49,869 bases of DNA from Candidatus Rokuibacteriota bacterium (GTDB lineage Bacteria > Methylomirabilota > Methylomirabilia > Rokubacteriales > CSP1-6). Made by a program: the position numbers and the translations under genes. Positions 26,365 to 35,948 of this stretch are shown piece by piece. Location: NCBI GenBank assembly GCA_016193045.1, contig JACPSW010000021.1:1-49869 (forward strand). The letters run 5' to 3'. The notes beneath the pieces were generated by a model. The model worked only from the letters and a program-made list of their open reading frames with translations. It did no database searches and had not been told where the DNA came from. Positions within the stretch are counted from its first letter, which is position 1. Each line of letters begins with the position of its first letter.

Positions 26365-27594
26365 TCACACTCGGGGCCGTGCGGGTTCCTTGAAGCCGAC
26401 CACCAGCGGGCCGACCAGGACGCCTGCGGCGAGGAGCGTGAAGGCCCACCCCCACGTCTCCACTGCGGGGCGGCCCAGCTTCGTCGCCAGGTCGAGCACC
26501 GCGCCGAAGACGGCGGGGGCGAGGGCCCCGGCGGAAAACCCCACGGTGGACTGGAGCGCCATCGTCCGCCCGAGGTACGCCGGCGCGGCGCTCTCGGTGA
26601 TGCTCGTGGAGAGGATCGCCGAGTCGGCCGTCACCATGATCCCGTAGAAGAGAGCGAGGGTGACCAGGGCCCCGAATGACCACCCGAGGGCCCAGCCCAG
26701 ATTGAGGGAGCAGGCGCCGGAGACCAGCATGATGGTGCTGATGAGGCGGGCTCGCCCCCAGCGGTCGGAGAACAGCCCCGCAATGGGGTGCGAGACCGCG
26801 CCGATCGCCAGCACCGCCGACCCGGCGAGGCCGGCCTTCTGGGTGGCTGGCGCCAGCCCCATCCCGCTCGCCGTGAGGCTCGCCGCAAAGAACGGCACGA
26901 TCCATCCCCGCATCCCCATCAGCTCCCACGTGTGGGCGCCGTAGGCCACGATGAGCCTCAGGGCCGTGCGGTTCTTCAGCACCGGAGCGAGTCCGACGCC
27001 GCGCTCGGGCCGTGGGAGGCGGGAAGGGCCCCCCGGCGCGAGCGTCGCCGTCGCGATGGTGGCGGCCAGGAACGGGCCGAGGGCCGTGAGGGCGAAAGCG
27101 GCGCGCCAGCCCCAGCGTGCAGTGGCCCAGGAGGTCAGGAGGAGCGAGACCGACGTTCCCAGGGTGAAGGTGGCGATGTAGCAGCCCATGGCGAAGCCCC
27201 GGCGTGAGGCGTCGAAGCGCTCTGCCACGAGGCGCATGCCAGGCATGTACGTGCCGGCGAGACCGATTCCGGCCAGCGTGCGCAGGATGAGCGCCGAGAG
27301 CGCGCCCGTCGCCCACAGCGGGAACGCGAGGCCCGCGAGGCCGGCCCAGAGCGCGCCGCCCAGATAGATCCGCCGGGGCTCGACCCAATCGGTCAGCGTG
27401 GAGAGGATGGCGACGGCCAGGATGTACCCCACCTGATAGGCGGCGAAGATCAGGCCTGCCTCGGTGTTGGAGAGACGCCACTCGGTCTGGAGGAGGGGGA
27501 GGACGGCGGCGAAGTTGCTCCAGACCAGCATCGTCCCCATCTCGGCCAGGCACAGGGCGCCGAGCCAGCGGAAGTCCGCCGGCCCCGACGTCAC
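26365..27594 (-). CDS. Major facilitator superfamily transporter
   Basis: This 409-residue MFS permease has about 12 hydrophobic segments in two halves. The first half includes GLIFAAYQVGYILAVAILS and the loop DWVEPRRIYLGG between helices 2 and 3. The second half carries LFSDRWGRARLISTIML, the expected repeat of the MFS loop motif. It looks like the group related to CynX/NarK-type anion or drug transporters, but no substrate-specific residue is recognised. The GTG start overlaps the rarA stop by 4 nt (GTGA). Confidence 0.85.
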   Translation of the reverse strand: MTSGPADFRWLGALCLAEMGTMLVWSNFAAVLPLLQTEWRLSNTEAGLIFAAYQVGYILAVAILSTLTDWVEPRRIYLGGALWAGLAGLAFPLWATGALSALILRTLAGIGLAGTYMPGMRLVAERFDASRRGFAMGCYIATFTLGTSVSLLLTSWATARWGWRAAFALTALGPFLAATIATATLAPGGPSRLPRPERGVGLAPVLKNRTALRLIVAYGAHTWELMGMRGWIVPFFAASLTASGMGLAPATQKAGLAGSAVLAIGAVSHPIAGLFSDRWGRARLISTIMLVSGACSLNLGWALGWSFGALVTLALFYGIMVTADSAILSTSITESAAPAYLGRTMALQSTVGFSAGALAPAVFGAVLDLATKLGRPAVETWGWAFTLLAAGVLVGPLVVGFKEPARPRV

Positions 27595-28934
27595 TGAGCG
27601 CCCCGGTGCGCTTGACGCCAGTTCCGCCAGCGTGCCAGGCGCTGGGCGATCTCGGCTTCGAGGCCGCGGTCCGTGGGCCGGTAGTAGGTGCGTCCCTTGA
27701 GCGCCTCCGGCAGGTGCTCCTGATCCACCAGCGCCTCCGGCGCGTCGTGGGCGTACTGGTACCCCTTGCCGTAGCCGAGGTGCGCCATCAGGCCCGTCGG
27801 CGCGTTGCGGAGGTGGAGGGGCACGGGCTCGGCGGGCTTGGCGTTGACGTCCTTCTGCGCGTCCGCGAAGGCCAGGTACACCGCGTTCGACTTGGGGGCG
27901 CAGGCGAGATAGAGCGCGGCCTGGGCCAGCGCGAGCTCGCCCTCGGGAGAGCCCAGGAAGTGGTAGGCGTCCTTGGCGGCCAGCGTCAGCTGGAGGGCCA
28001 GCGGATCGGCGTTGCCCACGTCCTCGGAGGCGAAGCGGACCAGGCGCCGCGCGAGGTAAAGCGGGTCCTCGCCGGACTCGAGCATCCGCGCCAGCCAGTA
28101 CAGCGAGGCGTCGGGGTCCGAGTCGCGGAGGGATTTGTGGAGGGCTGAGATGAGGTTGTAGTGCTCCTCGCCCGCCTTGTCGTAGAGGAGCGCCTTCCGC
28201 TGCGCCGCCTCGCGAATCGCCCCCTCCGTCACGTGGCGCCGGCCGTCGGGTGCCGCGCCGGTCAGCATCACGGCCAGCTCCAGGATGTTCAGGGCGCTCC
28301 GGGCGTCCCCGTTCGCCGCCCGGACGATGGAGCGGAGCGCGTCCTCGCCGACCTCGGCCTTGAAGGCGCCGAGCCCGCTCTCGGCATCGGTGAGCCCCCG
28401 GCGAAGGAGCGTGAGCAGATCGTCCTCCCCGAGGTGTTCCAGGACGTACACGCGGCAGCGGGAGAGAAGCGGGGCGATCACCTCGAAGGAGGGGTTCTCG
28501 GTCGTGGCTCCCACCAGCGTGATGGTCCCCTTCTCCACGTGGGGGAGGAAGGCATCCTGCTGGGCCTTGTTGAAGCGGTGGATCTCGTCCACGAAGAGGA
28601 TCGTCCGCCTCCCCGTGCGCGCGCGCACGGCCTCGGCTTCGGCGATGACCTGGCGGATCTCTTTGACGCCGGAGAGCACGGCGGAGAAGGTGACGAAGTG
28701 GGCGCCGCTGACCTGGGCCAGGAGGAGCGCCAGGGAAGTCTTCCCGGAACCGGGCGGCCCCCAGAGGATCATGGAGTGGAGCTCGCCCGATTCGATGGCC
28801 TTCCTGAGGATCTTTCCCGGGCCCAAGAGGTGTGCTTGGCCTAAGAATTCCTCCAGGCTCCGTGGGCGCATCCGGTCCGCGAGCGGTGCCGGCGCGGGGG
28901 AGGGAACGGACTCGGGAGCCTCGAAGAGGTCCAC
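27591..28934 (-). CDS. rarA: Replication-associated recombination protein RarA (MgsA)
   Basis: RarA is a clamp-loader-like AAA+ ATPase that acts at stalled replication forks. The 447-residue product has LADRMRPRSLEEFLGQAHLLG, Walker A ILWGPPGSGKTSLALLLA, Walker B ILFVDEIHRFNKAQQDAFLPHVE, sensor 1 VGATTENPSFEV and the C-terminal tetramerisation region (HYNLISALHKSLRDSDPDASLYWLARML, then AYHFLGSPEGELALAQAALYLA). The GTG start at 28934 has a TATAAT 6 nt upstream and no Shine-Dalgarno sequence, pointing to a leaderless mRNA. Confidence 0.95.
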   Translation of the reverse strand: MDLFEAPESVPSPAPAPLADRMRPRSLEEFLGQAHLLGPGKILRKAIESGELHSMILWGPPGSGKTSLALLLAQVSGAHFVTFSAVLSGVKEIRQVIAEAEAVRARTGRRTILFVDEIHRFNKAQQDAFLPHVEKGTITLVGATTENPSFEVIAPLLSRCRVYVLEHLGEDDLLTLLRRGLTDAESGLGAFKAEVGEDALRSIVRAANGDARSALNILELAVMLTGAAPDGRRHVTEGAIREAAQRKALLYDKAGEEHYNLISALHKSLRDSDPDASLYWLARMLESGEDPLYLARRLVRFASEDVGNADPLALQLTLAAKDAYHFLGSPEGELALAQAALYLACAPKSNAVYLAFADAQKDVNAKPAEPVPLHLRNAPTGLMAHLGYGKGYQYAHDAPEALVDQEHLPEALKGRTYYRPTDRGLEAEIAQRLARWRNWRQAHRGAQ

Positions 28935-28951
28935 GCCGCTATTATAGCGGC
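28935..28951 (-). promoter_or_regulatory. rarA -10 box inside an inverted repeat
   Basis: On the minus strand GCCGCTA-TAA-TAGCGGC has 7-bp arms and contains a perfect TATAAT (28946-28941) ending 6 nt before the GTG. This places the expected transcription start at or next to the first base of the start codon. No -35 hexamer is recognised. The symmetry could also be an operator. Confidence 0.6.
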
Positions 28952-29005
28952 TCAGGCAACGCTCGGCTCGGCGAGGGGGGCGCGGAGGAGATCAGCGTCA
29001 TGACG

Positions 29006-30025
29006 TTACCTCGCCGCGGGCGGCGGCGGCTCGTCGAGCCGCGCGAGCACGTCCCGCAGGAGATCGATTCCCCCGTGATCCATGGTCCGGTTCGACATGA
29101 TGACCTCCACGGTCGGGGGCAGGGTCTCGCGCAGCTTCTCGGCCGCCTGCTCCGAGCAGACCACGACGGAGGCGGCCTCGAGCATCCGCTCGAGGCTCCA
29201 GGGATCGTCCGCGCTGGCGAGGACCATCTTCAGATGGGTGAGGCCCGCCGACTGGACCGAGCGGAGCAGGTTCTGAGTCCCCTCCGGTGTGCCGCAGACC
29301 AGGCCCACCGTGGTCCCTTCGGGAAGCTCGCCGAGGCGGAGCAGGGTGGAGATGCTCGCCTCGGTCAGGAGCGCCACCACGGGGACCGATTCGGACGCCA
29401 GGGCCGCCTTGACCTCGCGGATGTGGAAAAACGTCGTGATGATCACCCCGTAGTCGCGGACGAAGGACGGGTCGTGGCGCGCCCGCCCGGACAGCTCCCC
29501 TACCAGCATGCGGTCCACCGCGAGCGGTAGCTCGGCCTCCAGCTCCTCGCGGAAGCGCGAGACCTCCGGCCAGTTGCACTCGATCACGAGGGCCCGGGTC
29601 CGCTTCGCCTTCCTGGCTCCGGCGGCCGGGGCCCGGGTCGCCACGGTGGCCAGGAATTCTTCCGCGGCGTAGCCGAGCCGTCGCGCGCGCTCGAGCGTCT
29701 CGTCCACGAGGCGCTCGAGGCCTCGGGCCATCTTTCCTTCCCTCGCCTGGGGGCGGTCGGCGACGAACGTCCCGCGTCCCGGGCGGCTCTCCAGATAGCC
29801 GTCCTGCTGGAGCCCCGCCAGGGCCTTGGCGGCCGTATTCGGGTTGATCCCAAGGAGCCCCGCCAGCTGGCGGACCGTCGGCACCCGGCTTCCCCGCTTG
29901 AGGGCACCGGTCATGATGAGGTGGCGGATCTGGGTTGTGAGCTGGACGTGAACCGGCACCGCGCTCTGCCGGTTGACCCTGAGACCCGCCGGCGGCGCGA
30001 CGCTCAGCCTCTCACGCAACGGCAC
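29006..30025 (-). CDS. GntR family transcriptional regulator with long C-terminal domain
   Basis: This 339-residue regulator has a GntR winged helix (about residues 20-90: VPVHVQLTTQIRHLIMTGALKRGSRVPTVRQLAG, NPNTAAKALAGLQQDGYLESRPGRGTFV) of the YtrA-like type. The C-terminal ~200 residues are not the short YtrA tail. They alternate beta strands and helices (ALVIECNWPEVSRF, YGVIITTFFHIREV, TTVGLVCGTPEGTQNLL, VVVCSEQAAEKL), like a periplasmic-binding or receiver-type sensory fold. The start is GTG at 30025. A palindrome in its promoter suggests autoregulation. Its targets are unknown; adjacent genes are rarA and the TPR pair. Confidence 0.83.
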   Translation of the reverse strand: MPLRERLSVAPPAGLRVNRQSAVPVHVQLTTQIRHLIMTGALKRGSRVPTVRQLAGLLGINPNTAAKALAGLQQDGYLESRPGRGTFVADRPQAREGKMARGLERLVDETLERARRLGYAAEEFLATVATRAPAAGARKAKRTRALVIECNWPEVSRFREELEAELPLAVDRMLVGELSGRARHDPSFVRDYGVIITTFFHIREVKAALASESVPVVALLTEASISTLLRLGELPEGTTVGLVCGTPEGTQNLLRSVQSAGLTHLKMVLASADDPWSLERMLEAASVVVCSEQAAEKLRETLPPTVEVIMSNRTMDHGGIDLLRDVLARLDEPPPPAAR

Positions 30026-30067
30026 GCTCGGCCTCTGGGTTCGGCGGTCCGGATCCTAGCATATAGT

Positions 30068-30077
30068 GTACTAGTAC
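30068..30077. promoter_or_regulatory. Candidate GntR operator
   Basis: The perfect palindrome GTACTAGTAC lies upstream of the GntR gene, between a TATGCT -10-like box (minus strand, 30063-30058) and a weak -35 region. YtrA-type regulators bind such short palindromes, so this is a likely autoregulatory site. Confidence 0.5.
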
Positions 30078-30188
30078 GTTAGGACATAGGGCCGGTGCTG
30101 GTCAAGGAGGAAAGGTTGGACCCCTCCAGGGGTGACACGGGCAGCGGTCCGGGTGGGGTGGAGGGTGTCTGTGGTAGGCTGGGAGGCG

Positions 30189-31580
30189 ATGCTGGCACAC
30201 CGGCTCGCGAGGGGGATCGTGGCCCTGGGGATGGCCTCCCTCATCTATAGTGGGGGGCCTCCGCCGGCATGGGCGATCGCCGAGGCCGACCGCCTCTGGC
30301 TGGTCGGCGAGCACGCTTTCGCCGACCGCCTCTACGCCGTCTCCCGCCGCGCGCTCGAGCGCTTCATCAGGGGCTACCCGAACGAGGCCCGAGTGGGCGC
30401 GGCCACGCTCCTCCTCGGCAAGAGCCAGTTCGGTCTCGGCGAATTCGAGGCCGCGCTGGAGAGCTTCAAGAGGGCCCAGCGCCTGGCGCCGCCCCCGGGG
30501 CGTCCCGAGGAGGCGCGCTTCTGGGAAGGGGAGACGCTCTTCCGGCTGAAGCGCTACGCCGAGGCGCACGCGGTGTACGATGCGCTCCTCGCCGCCAACG
30601 CCGCCGCTCCCGCGGCTCCGGATGCGATGTACGGGCTGGCCTGGGCCGACCTGGAGCTGAAACGCCCCGAGGCGGCAGCGGCCGCCTTCCGCCAGTTCCT
30701 CGCCGCCTGGCCGGACTCCCCCCTGGCGCCGTCAGCCACATTCTATCTGGCGCGCACCCTCGTGGAGCTGAAGAAGCCCGGCGACGCGATGGTCCTCCTC
30801 GCGCCCTTCGCGAGCCGCTACCCCACTCACCCCCTGATAGCGGACGTCCAGTACCTGCTGGGGTGGAGCCGGCTGGCCGCCGGGAAAACCTCCGAAGGCC
30901 TCCAGGACCTGAGGGAATTCGTCGCGGCACATCCGCGCCACGAGCTCGCCCTGGCCGCCCGCCGGGCCATCGCCGACGCCCTTCTCAAAGGGGGGACGAA
31001 AGCGGAGCTGGCCCAGGAGTACCAGTCCCTGATCGCCCAGTCTCCCCCCGCGGCCGAGGGGCTCTACGACGCCGGGCGGATCGCCCAGCAGTTGGGACGC
31101 CAGAAAGACGCCGAGCAAGCGTGGCGCCGGCTCCGGACCGAGTTCCCCAAGCACGCGCTCGCGCCGCGCGCCTCGCTCGATCTGGCCCAGGCGGCGTTCA
31201 AGCGGAGCCAGTTCAAGGACGCGGCGGCGCTGGCCCGGCCCGCCAGCGAGAGCGACGACGAGGCGGTGCGGGTGGAGGCGCTCTTGATCGTGGGCGAGAG
31301 CGAGCTCAAGCAGCGGCGCTTCCAGCCGGCGCTCAAGGCCTTCCAGACCGCCGCTGCAGCCGAGGGGGCGGACCTCGCCCTCCGCTTCCGCGCGCTGGCC
31401 GGGAGCGGGCTCGCGCACGAAGGATTGGGGCAGATTCCGGAGGCGGCCCGGCTCTACGCCGAGGTCGCCGCCGACAGCCCCGACAAAGCGCTGAAGCAGT
31501 GGGCCAAGGAGCGGCTGGCGGCGGTGCGCGCGAAGTCCAAGCCGCGCGCCCAGCCGAAGGCGGAGAAGCCCAAATCATGA
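30189..31580 (+). CDS. Exported TPR-repeat protein
   Basis: This 463-residue protein has a signal peptide (residues 1-29, ending PPAWA) and about ten tetratricopeptide-like helix pairs of the BamD/CpoB style: AFADRLYAVSRRALERFIRGYPNE, AEAHAVYDALLA, EAAAAAFRQFLAAWPDSPLAPSA, EGLQDLREFVAAHPRH. A Lys/Pro-rich tail follows. Such repeats act as envelope scaffolds. The ATG at 30189 was chosen for GGGAGG just upstream and because the signal peptide begins there. The stop overlaps the next ATG (ATGA), so the two TPR proteins form a unit. Confidence 0.78.
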   Translation: MLAHRLARGIVALGMASLIYSGGPPPAWAIAEADRLWLVGEHAFADRLYAVSRRALERFIRGYPNEARVGAATLLLGKSQFGLGEFEAALESFKRAQRLAPPPGRPEEARFWEGETLFRLKRYAEAHAVYDALLAANAAAPAAPDAMYGLAWADLELKRPEAAAAAFRQFLAAWPDSPLAPSATFYLARTLVELKKPGDAMVLLAPFASRYPTHPLIADVQYLLGWSRLAAGKTSEGLQDLREFVAAHPRHELALAARRAIADALLKGGTKAELAQEYQSLIAQSPPAAEGLYDAGRIAQQLGRQKDAEQAWRRLRTEFPKHALAPRASLDLAQAAFKRSQFKDAAALARPASESDDEAVRVEALLIVGESELKQRRFQPALKAFQTAAAAEGADLALRFRALAGSGLAHEGLGQIPEAARLYAEVAADSPDKALKQWAKERLAAVRAKSKPRAQPKAEKPKS

Positions 31581-34500
31581 GGCGCTGGACCGCGGGGCTC
31601 CTGACGGCGATCTGGCTCTGGCCGGCCCTGGCCGGCGCCGCGGCTCCGCTTCCGCTGGAGCTGCCGCCGCCGGATCTCGCCCCGCTCATTCCTCTGGCGG
31701 CGCCGCCGCTCGACAAGCCGCCGGTCCCGCTCCCCGAGGTCTCCGTGCCCGACCCGCCGCACGCGCTCCCGCCGCTGCCGGCGCCGCCGCTGGCGGCGGA
31801 TCTTTCCGGCAAACCGGTGGCGCCGCTGCCGCTGCCGAGGATCCTCGCGTGCAATCCGCTCGGCACGTTCTTCGGCGTGGCCTCCGAGCTCCTCGAGTGC
31901 GGGCGGGCGCGCTTCCAGCGCGACGAGCTGGAGGAGGGCCGGGCGGCGCTCGAGGCCGCGGCGCGCGGCGCCGGCGACAGGGCCGTGATCCGGGAAGGGC
32001 GGTACTGGCTCGCGGAGACGCTCCTCCGCCTCGGCCGCTACGAGCCCGCCGAGCGGAACCTCCTCCTGGTCGCCCAGGAAGGACCGGCCGACGAGCTCAC
32101 CGCCTACGCGACGTACGCCCTCGGGTGGGTGGCCCTCAGGCTCAACGACCCCGCCCGAGCGCTGGCGCGCTTCGACGAGCTCCGGCGCGGGCCTGCCGTG
32201 CCGGGCTTCGCGCCGTTCGTGCCGCATGGGCGGGCCGTCGCGCTCTACGGGCTGGGCCGTTTCGAGGAGGCGCGCGAGGCTTGGCAGGGGCTCCTCAAGC
32301 TCTCGATTCCGCGCCCGCTGGCGATCGAGGCGGCCTTCTGGCTCGGCGACACGCTGGGCCGGGTGGGGGCGTACAAGGGGGCCATGGAAAATCTCCAGCG
32401 CTTCACCGGGGCGGGCCCGCACCCACTCATCGAGACGGGGATCCTCCGGCTCGGCTGGTGGACCCTGGCCGCGGGGGACGCGCTCGAGGCGGCGAAGGCG
32501 TTTCGCTGGCTGCTGTCGGCCTATCCCCGGGCCACCGAATGGGCCTGGGCCCGCGTCGGCCTCGCTCGGGCGCTCCTGGCGCTTGACGACTGGCCGGGAG
32601 CTCGCGAGGAGATCCGCCAGCTCCAGGCCGCGGCGCCGGGCCACCCGCTCGTGCTGCCCGGCCTCCTCATCCTCGGACGCTGGGCCGTGGAGCGCAACGC
32701 CTTCGAGCCCGCCCACGCCGCGGCCCAGGAGATCCTGGCCCTGGATCTCGCCCCCCAGGATCGCGCGTACGCGCTCCTGCTGAACGGCGAGGCCTATCGC
32801 CGCGAAGGCCAGAGCGGCGAGGCGCGAGGGCAGTTCGAGCTCGTCAGAGACGCCCAGAGGGGGACGCCGCTCGGCTGGGCCGCGGCGCTCCGCCTGGCCC
32901 AGATGGACGTCGAGGCGCGCGAATTCGCTCGGGCGGCGGGGGAGAGCGCCGAGATCCTGAAGCAGCCGATTCCCTACGACGTGCGAGCGCTGGCGCTGCT
33001 CCTGCACGCCGACGCCGCCTACCGGGCGCGGGACTGGGAGACCTCCGCCGCCGGATTCCGGCGCTTCCTGTCGGAATTCCCCGGTCACCCCCAGGCCGGC
33101 GCGGCCGCCCTCTCGCTCGGGTGGGCGGAGCTGAGGCGCGGCAACGGCGCGGCCGCCCGCGAGCGCTGGGTGGCCTTCGCCCGCTTCTTCCCGGCGGACC
33201 CGCGCGCACCGGAGGCGCTGCTCCTGGCTGCCGAGCTGGCGGGCGAAGCGGGAGACGCCCGCGCGAAGGATCTGCTGGACCAGCTGCTCGCCCGGTATCC
33301 CGCCTACGCGCAGGCGGACGTGGCCCGTCTGAACCGCGCGATCCTCAATCTCCGGTCCGATCGGCTCCGGGAAGCGCGCGAGGAGCTGACGGCCCTCGTG
33401 AAGCAGTCGCCGCTCTCGCCCTTTCTCGGGCGCACCCGGCTGGCGCTCGGGGTCGCGCTCCTCGCCCTCGGCCGCCCCGAGGAGGCGGCCCGCGAGTTCA
33501 AGGAAGCGCTCCGGCAGGGCCAAGGTGCCCTGGCTCACCTCGGCGCCGGGACCGCGGCGCTCTCCCTCCGGCGGTGGGAGGAGGCCGGGCGCGAGCTCCG
33601 TGAGGCCCGAGACGCGGGAACGGCCGCCGTCAGCCGGGCCGCCGAGTACGGGCTGGTCGTGCTGGCGCTCAACGAGGGCAAGCGGGACGAGTTTAACAAG
33701 ACGGCGGGATCGATCCTCCAGTCGCCGCCGTCCCAGGCACTGCTGCCGCCGCTCCTCTACGTGCTGGCGGCCCTCGCCGGGGAGGACAAGCACTGGAGCG
33801 AGGCGCGGGCGCTGACGCTGCGCCTCCTCACCGACTACCCGGGGAGCGACGCAGCCGACGACGCGCTCTTTCGCCTGGGGAGCAGGGCCGCCGCCGGCGG
33901 GCAGTGGACACTGGCCCGCGAGGCGTTCCAGCTGCTCGAGAGTCGCTATCCCAAGAGCCCGCTCGCCGAGGACATCCAACTGGCGTTCGCCGAGGCGCTG
34001 TTCCGGGGCGGTGCCCTCGCCGAGGCGCGGGGGAGGCTCGAGGCGTTCGTCGTCTCGGGCTCGGGAGACCCGGGGCTGCCACGGGCGCTCTTCCTCCTGG
34101 CCCAGGCGCGGGAGGGCACCGGCGACCGGGCCGCCGCGCTGAAGGCCTACTCCCGTCTCGTCATCGACCATCCGAGCAGCGAGTGGACGCCGGTCGCCCG
34201 GGTCGCCCAGGGGCGTCTGCTCCTCCGGGGGGGACGCTGGGACGAGGCGCGTCAGGCCCTGGAGCAGGCTCTAGCCGGCTCCGACGAGTCCCTGGCCGTC
34301 GAGGCCGCGTTCATGCTCGGCGAGGGGCTGCGAGCCCGCGGGGCCCAGGAGGACGCCATCGAGGTCTACCTGACCGCTGCCTACCTGGCGCCGGCCTCGA
34401 CCTGGGGCCATCGCGCCCTCCTCGGCGCCGGCCAGAGCTTGGCCGCCCTCAAGCAGCCCGATGCCGCGGCCATCGTCTACCGCAAGCTCCTGGCCCAGCC

Positions 34501-34585
34501 GGACGTGGCGGCCGACCTCTCGCTTCATGGTCCGGGGGTGAACCCCTGTTCATGTCTCCACAAGGAGGGAGCCGCCTATGGGTGA
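31577..34585 (+). CDS. Large exported TPR-repeat protein (about 1000 residues)
   Basis: This 1002-residue protein has a signal peptide (1-22, ending LAGAAA), a proline-rich stretch (about 23-90: many LPP, PPP and PLP), then some twenty TPR-like helix pairs rich in Ala, Leu and Arg, such as AREAWQGLLKLSIPRPLAIEAAFWLGDTL and FRRFLSEFPGHPQAGAAALSLGWAELRRG. This looks like an envelope protein whose Pro-rich segment crosses peptidoglycan. The final ~20 residues (SLHGPGVNPCSCLHKEGAAYG) do not continue the repeat and run through the ribosome-binding site of the next gene, with which it overlaps by 8 nt. The partner and pathway are unknown. Confidence 0.75.
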   Translation: MRRWTAGLLTAIWLWPALAGAAAPLPLELPPPDLAPLIPLAAPPLDKPPVPLPEVSVPDPPHALPPLPAPPLAADLSGKPVAPLPLPRILACNPLGTFFGVASELLECGRARFQRDELEEGRAALEAAARGAGDRAVIREGRYWLAETLLRLGRYEPAERNLLLVAQEGPADELTAYATYALGWVALRLNDPARALARFDELRRGPAVPGFAPFVPHGRAVALYGLGRFEEAREAWQGLLKLSIPRPLAIEAAFWLGDTLGRVGAYKGAMENLQRFTGAGPHPLIETGILRLGWWTLAAGDALEAAKAFRWLLSAYPRATEWAWARVGLARALLALDDWPGAREEIRQLQAAAPGHPLVLPGLLILGRWAVERNAFEPAHAAAQEILALDLAPQDRAYALLLNGEAYRREGQSGEARGQFELVRDAQRGTPLGWAAALRLAQMDVEAREFARAAGESAEILKQPIPYDVRALALLLHADAAYRARDWETSAAGFRRFLSEFPGHPQAGAAALSLGWAELRRGNGAAARERWVAFARFFPADPRAPEALLLAAELAGEAGDARAKDLLDQLLARYPAYAQADVARLNRAILNLRSDRLREAREELTALVKQSPLSPFLGRTRLALGVALLALGRPEEAAREFKEALRQGQGALAHLGAGTAALSLRRWEEAGRELREARDAGTAAVSRAAEYGLVVLALNEGKRDEFNKTAGSILQSPPSQALLPPLLYVLAALAGEDKHWSEARALTLRLLTDYPGSDAADDALFRLGSRAAAGGQWTLAREAFQLLESRYPKSPLAEDIQLAFAEALFRGGALAEARGRLEAFVVSGSGDPGLPRALFLLAQAREGTGDRAAALKAYSRLVIDHPSSEWTPVARVAQGRLLLRGGRWDEARQALEQALAGSDESLAVEAAFMLGEGLRARGAQEDAIEVYLTAAYLAPASTWGHRALLGAGQSLAALKQPDAAAIVYRKLLAQPDVAADLSLHGPGVNPCSCLHKEGAAYG

Positions 34586-35921
34586 TTCCAGCGTGAACCG
34601 TCGTGAATTCCTCAAGACGACCGCCACCGGAGCGGCCGCTGCCGGGATCGGGGCCAACATCATCATCCCGGGCCGGTCCCACGCGGCGAAGAAGACGCTC
34701 CGCATCCTCAACTGGGTCCACTTCGTCCCGGCGTACGACGAGTGGTTCAACAAGAAATACGCCGTGGAGTGGGGCCAGAAGAACGACACCGAGGTGACCG
34801 TGGACAACATCGGCATCGCCGGCGTCAACGCCCGCGCCGCGGCCGAGGTGTCGGCCCAGAAGGGGCACGACCTGTTCCTGTTCAACTGGCCGCCGCCCTC
34901 CTTCGAGGAGCAGACGGTGGACATGAAGGACGTCTACGCCGAGATCGAGAAGAAGGTCGGCAAGCCCATCGACCTGGCGATCAAGAGCACCTACAACCCG
35001 AAGACGAAGAAATACTACGCCTTGTCGCCGTCGTTCACGCCGGACCCCGTGAACTACCGGAAGGACCTGTTCGGCGAGGTCGGCCTGCCCAACGGGCCCC
35101 GGACCTGGGACGAGGTGCGGGTCAAGGGCGCCGAGATCAAGAAGAAGAGGGGCAACCCCGTCGGGATCGGCCTCGCCAACGAGATCGACACGGCGATGGC
35201 CATGCGGACGATCATGTACTCCTGGGGGGCCCACGAGCAGGACCAGGCCGGCAACCTGACGCTGAAGTCGAAGCAGACCCTGGACGCGCTCAAGTTCGTC
35301 AAGGCCCTCTTCCAGGAGACGATGACGGACGAGGTGTTCACCTGGGACGCCTCCTCCAACAACCGGGCAGTCGTCTCCGGCAAGGTCTCGCTGGTCCTGA
35401 ACGCCATTTCCACGACGCGGACGGCCGAGAAGGAGAACCCGGAGATGTCGAAGCAGATCCAGCTCGCGAAGGCCCTCAAGGGGCCGGTGCGCGCGATCGG
35501 GCTGGAGCACGTCATGCAGTGCTACGTGATCTGGAAGTTCGCCGAAAACAAGGAAGGCGCCATGAAGTTCCTCGTGGACTACGTGACGAACTTCCGCCAG
35601 GCCTTCGTCGCGGGCGAGTTCTACGACTTCCCCTGCTTCGAGAAGACCGTGCCGGACCTCCAGAAGCTCATCGCCAATGACCCCAAGGGCCACCCGCCCG
35701 ACAAGTACAAGGTGCTCGACGACGTTCTCAAGTGGGCGACCAACGTGGGCTATCCGGGCTACGCCACCGCGGCCATCGACGAGATCTACGGCACCTGGGT
35801 GCTGAACGTCATGTTCGCCAAGGTGGCCGCCGGCAAGGCCTCCCCCGAGGACGCGCTGAACGAGGCCGACGCGGCCTGCCGGCGCATCTTCGGCAAGTGG
35901 AAGGAGAAGGGCTTGGTCTGA
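34578..35921 (+). CDS. Tat-exported ABC solute-binding protein, family 1
   Basis: This 447-residue extracellular solute-binding protein of the sugar-type (SBP_bac_1) fold has a twin-arginine signal: NRREFLKTT (residues 7-15) followed by the hydrophobic AAAAGIGANIII and a cleavage after SHA. The mature protein starts KKTLRILNWVHFVPAYDEWFNKKYAVEWGQKN. LSPSFTPDPVNYRKDLFGEVGLPNGPRTWDE is the usual hinge region. AAGGAGG precedes the ATG. It is the first gene of a complete ABC operon with one ATPase and two permeases. Tat export suggests it folds, perhaps with a cofactor, before secretion. The ligand is not identifiable. Confidence 0.9.
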   Translation: MGDSSVNRREFLKTTATGAAAAGIGANIIIPGRSHAAKKTLRILNWVHFVPAYDEWFNKKYAVEWGQKNDTEVTVDNIGIAGVNARAAAEVSAQKGHDLFLFNWPPPSFEEQTVDMKDVYAEIEKKVGKPIDLAIKSTYNPKTKKYYALSPSFTPDPVNYRKDLFGEVGLPNGPRTWDEVRVKGAEIKKKRGNPVGIGLANEIDTAMAMRTIMYSWGAHEQDQAGNLTLKSKQTLDALKFVKALFQETMTDEVFTWDASSNNRAVVSGKVSLVLNAISTTRTAEKENPEMSKQIQLAKALKGPVRAIGLEHVMQCYVIWKFAENKEGAMKFLVDYVTNFRQAFVAGEFYDFPCFEKTVPDLQKLIANDPKGHPPDKYKVLDDVLKWATNVGYPGYATAAIDEIYGTWVLNVMFAKVAAGKASPEDALNEADAACRRIFGKWKEKGLV

Positions 35922-35948
35922 GCCGCTCCGCGTAGCGGCGCGCTCGAC

